From: Achromobacter animicus
GTDB taxonomy: Bacteria; Pseudomonadota; Gammaproteobacteria; Burkholderiales; Burkholderiaceae_B
Direction of reading: 5' to 3'
NCBI RefSeq assembly: GCF_902859585.1
Contig: NZ_CADIJM010000011.1
Coordinates: 92,026-156,025 of the forward strand
Length of the DNA: 64,000 bases
Shown: positions 8,591 to 17,135 of the stretch, piece after piece
How the letters are laid out: each line of letters starts with the position of its first letter
Numbering within the stretch: position 1 is the first letter of the stretch
Notes under the pieces: generated by a model
Database searches by the model: none
What the model was told of the DNA's origin: nothing
Seen by the model: only the letters and a program-made list of their open reading frames with translations
Translations under genes and position numbers: made by a program

Positions 8591-9714
8591 CCCGAGGCGG
8601 CGGCTATCTCAGTGGGCTGACCGTGCTGGACCTGGGCCAGCTTCACCCGGGCCCATATACGGCGATGCTGCTCGGCCAGCTTGGCGCCACCGTGATCAAG
8701 GTGGAAAAGCCGCAGGGCGACACGGCGCGTCAGCTCGGCGCGGAAACCTTTGCCAAGTACAACCGCGGCAAGCGATCCATCAGCCTGGACTTCACGTGCG
8801 AGGAAGACCGGAGCACCCTCCTGCAGCTGACCGCGCGCAGCGACGTGCTGATCGAAGGCTTCCGGCCCGGCGTCATGGCCAGGATGGGGTTGGACTACAC
8901 CCGCTTGGCGCAAGCCAATCCACGTATCGTGATGTGTTCGATCTCCGGCTTTGGCCAGACAGGCCCCTACGCGCAGCGGCCCGGCCACGATGTGAACTAT
9001 CTGGCCCTGTCCGGTTACTGGGCCGTTCCATCGCAGGTGCGCGACGTGATGGGGCGCCCGCGCTTGCGCCTGTCGGATTACTGCGCGGCCATGCACGCCG
9101 CCTTGGCGATCCTGGCCGCCGTCGATGACGCGCGTGTCTCGGGCGTGGGCCAGCATCTGGACGTGTCCATCCATGATGCGCTGACCGCCTGGATGGCGCC
9201 GGCCCTGCAGGCGATGAACGGGCCCGCCGGCGCGGCCATCGATAACATGGCGCATGTCATGCCCGACAACGACGTGTTCGAGACGGCCGATGGACGGCAT
9301 CTTGCGCTGGGCATCCTGGAAGAGACCTTCTGGCAAAACCTCTGCGAGGCGCTTACTCCGGACTGTCCCGAACTGAGCACGGAGACCTACCGGACGCGGG
9401 CAGGACGGCTGCGTGATAAGCGGGCGCTGAACGACCGGCTGCGCGCCTTGTTTGCCAGCCGCAGCCTGGATTATTGGGAAGGCGTGTTCCGTGGCCGCGA
9501 CATTCCCTGGGCGCCGGTGCTTCGGCATGACGAGGTCTTCGACGATCCGCACGTACGCCATCGGGGCGTGGTTGCCGAGACGCCTGATGGACCCCGCGTG
9601 GCGTTTCCGGTCAAGTTCTCAAAGCCGCTGCCGGTACAGCCGGCGGCAGTGCCTGAGCTGGATGGGAATCGGGATGAGATCCTGGCCTGGGCAATGGGAC
9701 GCGGGCCGAGATAG
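8587..9714 (+). CDS. CaiB-family protein with alpha-methylacyl-CoA racemase-like active site
   Basis: A 375-residue CaiB/BaiF-superfamily protein (LTVLDLGQLHPGPYTAMLLGQ at the start, NRGKRSISLDF, GFRPGVM). Unlike the CoA-transferase at 438, it has RPGHDVNYLALSG: His134, Asp164 (in RLRLSDYCAAMH) and Glu244 (GILEETFW) align by eye with the His126/Asp156/Glu241 set of mycobacterial alpha-methylacyl-CoA racemase, with identical His-Asp spacing of 30. Epimerisation of 2-methylacyl-CoA is therefore more likely than CoA transfer, which fits an acyl-CoA dehydrogenase partner directly upstream. The start at 8587 gives the ATGA overlap. Generic CoA-transferase remains possible. Confidence 0.85.
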   Translation: MTRGGGYLSGLTVLDLGQLHPGPYTAMLLGQLGATVIKVEKPQGDTARQLGAETFAKYNRGKRSISLDFTCEEDRSTLLQLTARSDVLIEGFRPGVMARMGLDYTRLAQANPRIVMCSISGFGQTGPYAQRPGHDVNYLALSGYWAVPSQVRDVMGRPRLRLSDYCAAMHAALAILAAVDDARVSGVGQHLDVSIHDALTAWMAPALQAMNGPAGAAIDNMAHVMPDNDVFETADGRHLALGILEETFWQNLCEALTPDCPELSTETYRTRAGRLRDKRALNDRLRALFASRSLDYWEGVFRGRDIPWAPVLRHDEVFDDPHVRHRGVVAETPDGPRVAFPVKFSKPLPVQPAAVPELDGNRDEILAWAMGRGPR

Positions 9715-9760
9715 GCGGGGTGCCATGGCCCCCCCATGCGCCATGCCCCCGTCACGCGTT

Positions 9761-10624
9761 TCAGTTGGGCTGATCCTTGCCCGGCTCTTCGGCCAGCACC
9801 TGCGGCGTCACGTAGGGGGCGTGGGCGGTGTTGACGGGCTCCATGCGCAGCGGCTGGTGTACGCGCGACGGCGGCACCAGTGAGCCGGGGGCGTCGGGAT
9901 TGGTCCACGACGGATCCGGGATTTCCGCAAAGACCTGGCGCAGGCGTTCACCCCAGGTGCCGCGGATCATGCGGAAGTATTCGTTGTGTTCGTCGATGCT
10001 GGCAAAGTGCGTCACGCGCATCGAGTTGGCGCTATACACAAGCAGGTCCAGTGGCACGCCGACCGAGATATTGGAGCGCAGCGTGGAATCCATGGAGATC
10101 AGCGCGCACTTGGCGGCCTCGTCCAGCGAGGTGTCCGGCTGCAGCACGCGGTCCAGGATGGGCTTGCCGTACTTGGCCTCGCCGATCTGGAAATACGGGC
10201 ACTCCTGGCCGGCCTCGATGAAGTTGCCCGCCGAATACACCTGGAACAGGCGGCACTGTTCGGTGCCGATCTGGCCGCCGAAGATCATGCTGACGTTGAA
10301 ATCCACGCCCTGCTCGTGCAGGGCGGCGGCCTCGCTTCGGTAGACCTCGCGCACCGCCGCGCCCACCAGCCGCGTGGCCGCGAACATGTCGGGCGCGTTC
10401 CAGAGGGTGTCGGCGCCTTCCTCGCGCTGACGGGTCAGCACATTCAGCACGGCCTGGCTGACCGCCAGATTGCCGGAGGTCATCAGGACCATGACGCGCT
10501 CGCCCGGCAGTTCGAAAACGGTCATTTTGCGAAACACGCTGATCTGGTCGACGCCCGCATTGGTGCGGGAGTCGGAGAGAAACACCAGGCCGGCGTCGAG
10601 TCGGGCGGCTACGCAGTAGGTCAT
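9761..10624 (-). CDS. Anbu (ancestral beta-subunit) proteasome-like peptidase
   Basis: 287 residues of the Ntn-hydrolase proteasome fold. The N-terminus MTYCVAARLDAGLVFLSDSR places Thr2 as the nucleophile exposed by methionine removal; Asp18 and Lys33 match the Asp17/Lys33 proteasome pair. The start at 10624 was chosen for this reason, although the frame is open to 10930. Longer than HslV (about 175 residues), with an Anbu-type C-terminal extension. It is the last gene of the cpATP-grasp/alpha-E/transglutaminase cluster, an association known for Anbu. Cytoplasmic; the substrate is not established for the family. Confidence 0.93.
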   Translation of the reverse strand: MTYCVAARLDAGLVFLSDSRTNAGVDQISVFRKMTVFELPGERVMVLMTSGNLAVSQAVLNVLTRQREEGADTLWNAPDMFAATRLVGAAVREVYRSEAAALHEQGVDFNVSMIFGGQIGTEQCRLFQVYSAGNFIEAGQECPYFQIGEAKYGKPILDRVLQPDTSLDEAAKCALISMDSTLRSNISVGVPLDLLVYSANSMRVTHFASIDEHNEYFRMIRGTWGERLRQVFAEIPDPSWTNPDAPGSLVPPSRVHQPLRMEPVNTAHAPYVTPQVLAEEPGKDQPN

Positions 10625-10688
10625 GATCGGAAAGAGGGAAAAACCACCACGCATTGTATTGCGGCGCGGCGGGGCGGATGTAACGGCA

Positions 10689-10728
10689 TACTGCTGCGGG
10701 CTTACTGCTGCGGGCTTACTGCTGCGCG
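10689..10728. repeat. 14-bp tandem repeat across a stop codon
   Basis: Unit TACTGCTGCGGGCT occurs twice exactly (10689-10702, 10703-10716) plus a third partial copy (10717-10726). On the minus strand each unit carries CAGCAGTAA, so the Gln-Gln-stop end of the transglutaminase gene has been duplicated in tandem downstream of itself, in the spacer before the Anbu gene. Looks like slippage or replication duplication. Confidence 0.8.
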
Positions 10729-11519
10729 CCGGCCTGGACCCGGACGCTGATCTCCATCGATTCCTCGCCGCCACCGGTGCGCACGCCGCGCACGGGCGAG
10801 GCCGAGTCGTAGTCCCGGCCCACCGCCAGCCGGCAATGGCACTCCGAGGCGAACTGGTTGTTGGTGATGTCCACGCTGGTCCAGCCCACGTCGGGCAGCC
10901 AGACGTCCGCCCACGCGTGGCTGGCCGCATGCTCGGCGGTGGTGTACAGGTAACCGCTGACGTACCGCGCCGGCACCGCCAGGCCGCGCACGCAGGCCAG
11001 GAAGAGGTGGGCGTGGTCCTGGCACACGCCGAGGCCCAGGGCCAGCACCTGATCGGCGGCGGTCGTCACGTCCGTGGTGCCGGGCACGTAGGCCACGCGT
11101 CCGTGGATCGCCGCCGCCAGTTTCAGGATGTCGTCCGACGTCGACAGTCCATTCGGCAACACTGCCCGCGCAAAGGCCAGAATCGTTTCATCCGCCTGCG
11201 TCAGCCGCGTCGGCACGCAATAGGCGTGCACCGGCAGGCGGCTGTCTTCGCTGCCCAGCACGCCGCGCGTCAGCGGCGCCACCAGCACCTGGCCGGAGAC
11301 GCGCAGTTCGATGTCGCTGTGCGGCTGGTTCAGCGTCAGCGTATGCGTGATGTTGCCGTAGGCGTCGACCTGCTTGTCCAGTTCGCCCGGAGCCTCGATG
11401 TGCCAGCGCAGCACGCGCTGGTGCTCGTCGTCGCGCGGCGTCAGGCGCAGGGTCTGGATGCTGTAGTTGACCGGCGCCGTGTAGCGGTAATGCGTGACGT
11501 GCGTGATGATCTGCTTCAT
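10716..11519 (-). CDS. Transglutaminase-like protein of the Anbu cluster
   Basis: 267 residues: an N-terminal beta-rich domain (THVTHYRYTAPVNYSIQTLRLTPR) followed by a transglutaminase-like papain-fold core. The catalytic triad is visible as Cys166 (GLGVCQDHAHLFL), His201 (ASHAWADVW) and Asp217 (SVDITNNQ). No signal peptide, so cytoplasmic. The start at 11519 fits the conserved N-terminus. It follows the alpha-E gene by 13 bases and precedes Anbu by 91 bases. The family may hydrolyse or transfer amide or peptide bonds; in this cluster a role opposing or editing ATP-grasp amide ligation has been proposed (established as prediction, not proven). Confidence 0.92.
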   Translation of the reverse strand: MKQIITHVTHYRYTAPVNYSIQTLRLTPRDDEHQRVLRWHIEAPGELDKQVDAYGNITHTLTLNQPHSDIELRVSGQVLVAPLTRGVLGSEDSRLPVHAYCVPTRLTQADETILAFARAVLPNGLSTSDDILKLAAAIHGRVAYVPGTTDVTTAADQVLALGLGVCQDHAHLFLACVRGLAVPARYVSGYLYTTAEHAASHAWADVWLPDVGWTSVDITNNQFASECHCRLAVGRDYDSASPVRGVRTGGGEESMEISVRVQAGAQQ

Positions 11520-11532
11520 TGCCTCTCCCGTG

Positions 11533-12507
11533 TTAGGCCGACAGCGGCACCAGGAAGTCCTGGCTGATCCGGTTGCCCAGGTCGTTGATGCGGTCCAGGA
11601 AGCGATCCAGGTAGCGGTGCAGTCCGCTCGCCAGTATGTCTTCGACGCGCCCGTACTGCAGCTCCGCACATAGCATGCCCGCGCGGCGCTCGGTTTCCGT
11701 GGAGCGCTGATTCGAGACGCGCGCCAGGTCGCCGGCCACCGCCCGCATCGCGGCCAGCAGCGATCGCGGCATGTCGCCATGCAGGATCAGCAGTTCGGCC
11801 ACGCGGTCGGGCGTGATGACATCACGGTACACCTTGCGGTAGATCTCCAGGCCGGACACGGAACTGAGCAGCGCCGACCAGCGGTAGAACTCGCTTTGCA
11901 AGGCGGCCGCGCCGGCCGGTTCCGCACGGCCGTCCTGCGCGCCCGCGCCGCCGCGTTCATGGAACTTCACGTCCAGCATGCGCGCGGTGTTGTCGGCGCG
12001 TTCCAGATGCATGCCGATGCGCATGAAGTACAGCGCCTCGTCTTCCAGCATGGTGGCGATCGTGACGCCGCGCGCCAGATGCGAGCGGAACTTCACCCAC
12101 TCGAAGAACTCGCCCGGATTGCGCTCCAGCAGGCCGGTGTGCAGGTGCTTGAGGAGTTCAAGCCAGGTGGTGTTGTAGGTTTCCCAGACTTCGGTCGTCA
12201 GGCTGCCGCGCACCGCGCGCGCGTTTTCGCGAGCGGCGCGCATGCAGGCATAGATCGATGACGAATTTTCCGGATCGCGCACCATGTACTGCAGCACGTC
12301 GTGCGGCGATATGGAGGCGTATTTGCTTTGGTACAGGCCCTGCAGCTCGGAAATGCGCAGCACGCCCAGCCACGAGCCTTCGCGCGTGTGCGTGTCCTGC
12401 GGCAGCAGCGACATCTGCAGGTTCACGTCCAGCATGCGGGCGGTGTTTTCGGCGCGCTCGGTGTAGCGGCACATCCAGAACAGGTTGTCGGCGGTTCGGC
12501 TCAGCAT
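11533..12507 (-). CDS. Alpha-E domain protein of the Anbu cluster
   Basis: 324 residues, almost wholly alpha-helical, of the alpha-E family (MLSRTADNLFWMCRYTERAENTARMLDV at the start, with a similar MHLERADNTARMLDVKFH at about residue 170, suggesting an internal repeat of the core helix pair). The biochemical function is unknown; it always occurs with the circularly permuted ATP-grasp protein, with which it is sometimes fused. Here the start at 12507 lies two bases after the ATP-grasp stop, so the two are translationally coupled. The open frame extends far upstream through the ATP-grasp gene and is not coding there. Confidence 0.92.
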   Translation of the reverse strand: MLSRTADNLFWMCRYTERAENTARMLDVNLQMSLLPQDTHTREGSWLGVLRISELQGLYQSKYASISPHDVLQYMVRDPENSSSIYACMRAARENARAVRGSLTTEVWETYNTTWLELLKHLHTGLLERNPGEFFEWVKFRSHLARGVTIATMLEDEALYFMRIGMHLERADNTARMLDVKFHERGGAGAQDGRAEPAGAAALQSEFYRWSALLSSVSGLEIYRKVYRDVITPDRVAELLILHGDMPRSLLAAMRAVAGDLARVSNQRSTETERRAGMLCAELQYGRVEDILASGLHRYLDRFLDRINDLGNRISQDFLVPLSA

Positions 12508-12509
12508 GG

Positions 12510-13940
12510 TCAGTCCTCCAGCACCCAGGTGTCCTTCGTGCCGCCGCCCTGGCTGCTGTTGACCACCAGCGAGCCCTCGGTCAGCGCCACGCGGCACAGG
12601 CCGCCCGGCACGGTGCGGATCTCCTTGCCGCACAGCACGTACGGACGCAGGTCCACGTGGCGCGGCGCGACGCCTGATTCCACGTAGGTCGGCGTGGTCG
12701 ACAGCGCCAGCGTGGGCTGCGCGATGTAGTTGCCGGGGTTGGCGCGTACGCGGTCCCTGAACGCGTCCACGTCGGCGCGCGAGGCGGACGGCCCGACCAG
12801 CATGCCGTAGCCGCCCGCGCCGTGCACTTCCTTGACCACCAGTTCGTGCATGTTGGCCAGCACGTGCGACAGCTCGTCCGGCCGGCCGCAGCGCCAGGTG
12901 GGCACATTCGACAGGATGGGTTCCTCGCCCAGGTAGAAGCGGATCATGTCGGGCACGTACAGGTACGTGGATTTGTCGTCGGCGATGCCGGTGCCGATGG
13001 CGTTGGCCAGCGTGACGCGGCCGGCGCGATACACCGACAAGAGGCCCGGCACGCCCAGCGCGGAATCGGCGCGAAACGCCAGCGGATCCAGAAAATCGTC
13101 GTCCAGCCGGCGGTAGATCACGTCCACCTTGCGCGGCCCGCGCGTGGTGCGCATGTAGACGGTGTTCTGTTCCACAAACAGGTCCTGGCCTTCGACCAGT
13201 TCCACGCCCATCTGCTGCGCCAGGAACGCGTGCTCGAAGTACGCCGAGTTGTACATGCCCGGCGTCAGCACCACCACGGTGGGGTCGTCGCCGCCATGGG
13301 GCGCGACCTCGCGCAGGTTGTCCAGCAGCAGGTCCGGGTAGTGGGCCACCGGCTCGACCTTGATGCGGCCGAAGGCGTCTGGCATCAGCCGCATCGACAT
13401 CTTGCGGTTTTCCAGCATGTACGACACGCCCGACGGCACGCGCAGGTTGTCCTCCAGCACATAGAACTCGCCGGCGCCCGCCCGCACGATGTCCACGCCG
13501 GCGATGTGGCAGTAGATGTCTTCGGCCACGTCGACGTCCTGCATCTCGGGGCGGTATTGCGCGTTCAGGAAGACCTGCTCGGCCGGCACGATGCCGGCGC
13601 GCACGATGTCGTGACCGTGATAGATGTCGCGGATGAACAGGTTCAGCGCGCGCACGCGCTGCTTCAGGCCCGCTTCCAGGAGCCGCCATTCGTCGGCGGG
13701 GATGATGCGGGGGATCAGGTCGAAAGGGATGAGGCGTTCGGTGCCGGCGGCGTCGCCCGCCACCGAGAACGTGATGCCGACCCGGCGAAAGCTCAGGTCG
13801 GCCTCGAGCCGGCGCACGGACATGGCCTCGGCCGACTGCTCGTTGTGCCAGCGCTCGAATGCCTGATAGTGGGCGCGGATGCGGCTTTCGCCGTCGCGCA
13901 TTTCGTCATAGGCGGATGGGCGGGCGGGTCTGTCCATCAT
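12510..13940 (-). CDS. Circularly permuted ATP-grasp type 2 protein
   Basis: A 476-residue member of the circularly permuted ATP-grasp type 2 family (SYDEM-like N-terminus SAYDEMRDGESRIRAHYQAF, then PFDLIPRIIPADEWRLLEAGLKQRVRALNLF, LEDNLRVPSGVSYMLENR, VVKEVHGAGGYGMLVGP, and the C-terminal TEGSLVVNSSQGGGTKDTWVLED). ATP-grasp enzymes form carboxylate-amine bonds via acylphosphates; this subfamily is predicted to make a peptide or amide tag. First gene of the four-gene minus-strand Anbu operon, with strong GGAGGAG before the ATG at 13940 (a second ATG follows at 13937). Confidence 0.93.
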   Translation of the reverse strand: MMDRPARPSAYDEMRDGESRIRAHYQAFERWHNEQSAEAMSVRRLEADLSFRRVGITFSVAGDAAGTERLIPFDLIPRIIPADEWRLLEAGLKQRVRALNLFIRDIYHGHDIVRAGIVPAEQVFLNAQYRPEMQDVDVAEDIYCHIAGVDIVRAGAGEFYVLEDNLRVPSGVSYMLENRKMSMRLMPDAFGRIKVEPVAHYPDLLLDNLREVAPHGGDDPTVVVLTPGMYNSAYFEHAFLAQQMGVELVEGQDLFVEQNTVYMRTTRGPRKVDVIYRRLDDDFLDPLAFRADSALGVPGLLSVYRAGRVTLANAIGTGIADDKSTYLYVPDMIRFYLGEEPILSNVPTWRCGRPDELSHVLANMHELVVKEVHGAGGYGMLVGPSASRADVDAFRDRVRANPGNYIAQPTLALSTTPTYVESGVAPRHVDLRPYVLCGKEIRTVPGGLCRVALTEGSLVVNSSQGGGTKDTWVLED

Positions 13941-14112
13941 GGCTCCTCCGGTGCAGATGCATAGCTACAAGCAACCCGCATGCCAGGTTTGGCGGCTGGC
14001 GGGCGCCACGGAGTCAATATGCGCTGCGGACGGGGGAATTGCCATCCCCACGGCGGACGACGCGGAGATCGGGGGACGGGCCGCGCCACGGCGGGCGCGG
14101 GGGCGTTGGAAA

Positions 14113-14131
14113 GCGCACCACGCTGGTGCGC
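14113..14131. terminator. Hairpin downstream of folate cyclo-ligase gene
   Basis: Perfect 8-bp stem GCGCACCA / TGGTGCGC with a CGC loop, some 120 bases beyond the minus-strand stop at 14253. No U-run follows on either strand, so the terminator role is tentative. Confidence 0.35.
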
Positions 14132-14159
14132 CCTCGCGAAGCTGCTGATGCGTCAGGCT

Positions 14160-14233
14160 GGTGCGTCGCCGGGTGCGTCGCCGGGTGCACCGACGGGTGC
14201 GTCAGAGTGGCGCATCGGACGGGTGCGTTGGTT
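14160..14233. repeat. Degenerate 12-bp tandem repeat
   Basis: GGTGCGTCGCCG occurs twice exactly (14160-14171, 14172-14183), followed by GGTGCACCGACG, GGTGCGTCAGAG, a 14-base variant and GGTGCGTTGGTT. It lies just 3' of the folate cyclo-ligase gene and outside any supported coding sequence. Confidence 0.75.
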
Positions 14234-14252
14234 GCACCCGCAGACCGGCGTG

Positions 14253-14927
14253 TCAGTTCATCCGATACGAATGCAGGACCGATCCGCCTGTCTTGCCTTC
14301 CTCGAGCGGGGCGTGCGGCACCCAGCCGTCCTGGGTCAGCACCGCGTCCAGCCGGACGTCGTGCGCGGCGGGGACGTATCCCGGTTCCAGCTCACCGCAG
14401 CTCCAGGCGATGCCAATGGCGGTGAACGCGTAGCCGCGTTCGCGCAGGGCGGCGAGCGTGCGGTCGTAGTAGCCGCCGCCATAGCCCAGGCGGTCGCCCT
14501 GTTCGGTGTAACCGAGGGTGGGCACCAGAACCACATCAGGCAGCAGTTCGGGACCGGCCACGGGCTCCTGGATGCCGTAGGGGCCGGCGCGCAGCTCGGC
14601 TTCGGGTGTCCAGGGCAGGAACGCGAGCGGCGCGTTGCGCTCGCGCACCACGGGCAGGGCGACGGTCATGCCGGCCTCGCTCCATTGCGTCAGCAGGGGG
14701 CGCAGATCGGGTTCGTCGGCCATGGGCCAGAACGCGGCGACGGTTGTGGGGGCCGGATTGCCCGCCTGCACGGCCTGGTCGCGGGCGACGTTCAGCCACG
14801 TGAACAGGCGCGCGCGCATGAGCAAAGCGCCCCGGCTGCGCTGGTCTTCCGGCAGGTCGGCGCGCAATTTTCGCAATCGCGTGCGCTCCTGGACTGCGGT
14901 ATCCTCTTGAGTATTTTGCGTAGTCAT
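14253..14927 (-). CDS. 5-formyltetrahydrofolate cyclo-ligase
   Basis: A 224-residue enzyme that converts 5-formyl-THF to 5,10-methenyl-THF with ATP. The diagnostic C-terminal motif LGYGGGYYDRTLA follows VLVPTLGYTEQGDR; the N-terminal helix has ERTRLRKLRADL, the basic ATP-site segment. The start at 14927 gives the usual length; the frame is open to 15098. Its start lies only 27 bases from the ATG proposed for the divergent lytic transglycosylase. In enterobacteria this gene often follows 6S RNA; here no 6S-like segment fits upstream. Confidence 0.93.
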   Translation of the reverse strand: MTTQNTQEDTAVQERTRLRKLRADLPEDQRSRGALLMRARLFTWLNVARDQAVQAGNPAPTTVAAFWPMADEPDLRPLLTQWSEAGMTVALPVVRERNAPLAFLPWTPEAELRAGPYGIQEPVAGPELLPDVVLVPTLGYTEQGDRLGYGGGYYDRTLAALRERGYAFTAIGIAWSCGELEPGYVPAAHDVRLDAVLTQDGWVPHAPLEEGKTGGSVLHSYRMN

Positions 14928-14954
14928 GCTGTGGCTGTAACCGGGGGGTTGAAG

Positions 14955-17135
14955 ATGAAGGCAAACATGCTGAAGACGAACTTGCGTAGGCTCAGCATGC
15001 GGGTGCGTCGAGAGACAGGCGCCCAGCAGCCACCACGGTATCAGAAATCCTCGTCCCAAGCCGCCGACGCCCGCTCCGGGCTGTACCGCGGGTTGCACCG
15101 CTTTCTCCCGCTAGTGGCGCTGTTCACTGCAGCCTGTGCGCCCGTTGATGCGCAGCAGCGCAGCGCCGCCGTCAATCCTCAGCCCCAGCCCGCCGTGCAG
15201 GCCGCCCAGCCGATGATCGCGGTGCCGCCCGTGGCGCTGGCAGGCCTGCCGCCTACTGCCGAAACCCCCGCGCTGGCCGCCGTGGTCGCCGCCCGCGAGG
15301 CCATGAGCCGCAAGCAGTGGTCCGTTCTGGGCGTGCTCGTGCCGCAGGCCAAGGGCGATCCGCTGGGCATGTACCCCGAGTACTGGCTGCTGCGCTACCA
15401 GCTCTGGACGCCGCCCGCCTCGGGCCGTCCCGTCGCGGCCCTGCAGCAGTTCATCAACAGCAATGGCGACGCCTACCTGGCCGACCGCCTGCGCGGCGAC
15501 TGGCTGCTGGCTGCCGCGCGCAGCGGCGACTTCGAAACCGTGCGCAAGCTGGCGCCCGTGAAGAACAGCAACGCGCAGATCGAATGCGCCATTCTTGACG
15601 CCAAGCACATGACCGGCCAGCGCGCCACCGCCGCGCAGGCGATGGCCGTCTTCGCGCCCGGCAGCGCGTGCTGGGCGCTGTACGACCAGCTGGTGGCCGA
15701 CGGCATCCTGGGCTGGGAGCAGCTTGAACCGCAGCTGCGCGACGCCATCGAGGCCAACAAGACCACCGACGCGCGCAAGTTCGTGCAGTACATGTTCGAG
15801 CCGCGCGACGTGAAGACCTACGACGTCCTGATGAAGGACCCCATGAAGTGGCTCACGCGCCAGGACCGCATGCCGGTGGGCCGCAACGAAAAGGAACTGG
15901 TCACGATCGCGCTGGCCCGCCTGGCGCGGTCGGACATCGGCGTCGCCGATTCCTATCTGCGCCGCGAATGGGCCAAGTCGATGTCCAAGCAGAACCTGGC
16001 CTGGGTGCGGGGGCAGTACGCGCTGGCCGCCGCGCTGGGCTTGGACAGCCGGGCCAACGACTGGTACCGCGAGGCCGGCCACATCCGCATGACGGAATAC
16101 AACGCCGCCTGGAAGGTGCGCGCGGCGCTGCGCCAGCCCAAGATCGACTGGAAGTGGGTCATCGAATCCATCGACGAGATGCCGGCCTCGCAGCAGGCCG
16201 AGACCGCGTGGGTGTACTGGAAGGCCCGCGGCCAGGCCGCGCAGGGCCACAAGGAAAAGGCCCAGGCCGCCTATGCCAGCATCTCCGACCGCTTCGATTT
16301 CTACGGCCAGCTCGCGGCCGAAGAACTGGGCCGGCGCATCAACGTGCCGCCGCGTCCGGCGCCCATCAGCGACCGCGAGATCGCCGAGGCGCGCGCCAAT
16401 CCGGGCCTGCAGCGCGCCGTGCTGCTGTTCCGTCTGGGCTGGCGTGCCGAGGCCGTGCCTGAATGGAACTTCACGCTGCGCGGCATGAACGACCGTCAGC
16501 TCATGGCGGCCGCCGAACTGGCCCGCGCCGAAAACATTTACGACCGCGTGGTCAATACGTCGGACCGCACGGAAAAGGAATTCGACTTCAGCCAGCGCTT
16601 CATCGCGCCGTTCGAGGGCCGCGTTACCGCCAAGGCCAACGCCATCGCGCTCGATCCGGCGTGGGTGTACGGGCTGATCCGCCAGGAATCGCGCTTCATC
16701 ATGGATGCGCGCTCGCATGTGGGCGCCTCGGGCCTGATGCAGCTCATGCCCGCCACGGCCAAGTGGGTCGCCGGCAAGATCGGCATGAGCGACTTCACCC
16801 CTGGCAGCGTCAATGATTTCGACACCAATACCGAACTGGGCACCAACTACCTGAACATCGTGCTGCGCGACCTGAACGGTTCGCAGATGCTAGCCAGCGC
16901 GGGCTACAACGCCGGTCCGGGCCGCCCGCGCAACTGGCGCTCGACGTTCACACATCCGGTTGAAGGCGCCATCTTTGCCGAGACCATCCCGTTCACGGAA
17001 ACGCGCACGTACGTCAAGAACGTGATGTCCAACGCCACGTACTACGCGGCGATGTTCACCGGCCAGCCGCAATCGCTGAAGGAACGCCTGGGCAACATCG
17101 TGCCGGTCGGCACTGAAACCGCCGCGGCGCAATGA
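14955..17135 (+). CDS. Soluble lytic murein transglycosylase (Slt70-like)
   Basis: A 726-residue periplasmic peptidoglycan lyase: an alpha-helical superhelical domain (roughly 100-540) followed by a C-terminal lysozyme-like SLT domain. The catalytic Glu578 lies in GLIRQESRF, followed by [16 protein letters not shown] and [12 protein letters not shown]. The signal segment is [18 protein letters not shown], preceded from this ATG by about 48 mostly basic residues, which is unusually long. A TTG at 15093 ([10 protein letters not shown]) would give a standard signal peptide. FTAAC is lipobox-like but not canonical. It overlaps the CCA transferase gene by 4 bases. Confidence 0.9.
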   Translation: MKANMLKTNLRRLSMRVRRETGAQQPPRYQKSSSQAADARSGLYRGLHRFLPLVALFTAACAPVDAQQRSAAVNPQPQPAVQAAQPMIAVPPVALAGLPPTAETPALAAVVAAREAMSRKQWSVLGVLVPQAKGDPLGMYPEYWLLRYQLWTPPASGRPVAALQQFINSNGDAYLADRLRGDWLLAAARSGDFETVRKLAPVKNSNAQIECAILDAKHMTGQRATAAQAMAVFAPGSACWALYDQLVADGILGWEQLEPQLRDAIEANKTTDARKFVQYMFEPRDVKTYDVLMKDPMKWLTRQDRMPVGRNEKELVTIALARLARSDIGVADSYLRREWAKSMSKQNLAWVRGQYALAAALGLDSRANDWYREAGHIRMTEYNAAWKVRAALRQPKIDWKWVIESIDEMPASQQAETAWVYWKARGQAAQGHKEKAQAAYASISDRFDFYGQLAAEELGRRINVPPRPAPISDREIAEARANPGLQRAVLLFRLGWRAEAVPEWNFTLRGMNDRQLMAAAELARAENIYDRVVNTSDRTEKEFDFSQRFIAPFEGRVTAKANAIALDPAWVYGLIRQESRFIMDARSHVGASGLMQLMPATAKWVAGKIGMSDFTPGSVNDFDTNTELGTNYLNIVLRDLNGSQMLASAGYNAGPGRPRNWRSTFTHPVEGAIFAETIPFTETRTYVKNVMSNATYYAAMFTGQPQSLKERLGNIVPVGTETAAAQ

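Larger units (their letters stand above)
13941..14252. other. 312-base intergenic stretch between Anbu operon and folate gene
   Basis: No convincing gene. It holds the promoter region of the Anbu operon, a GCGCACCA/TGGTGCGC hairpin (14113-14131) and a degenerate 12-bp tandem repeat (14160-14233). No intrinsic terminator with a U-tract was found. Confidence 0.6.

Noticed and set aside
14928-15098. 6S RNA next to the folate cyclo-ligase gene
   Set aside because: The usual location was checked, but the divergent transglycosylase frame fills it and no long irregular hairpin is visible.
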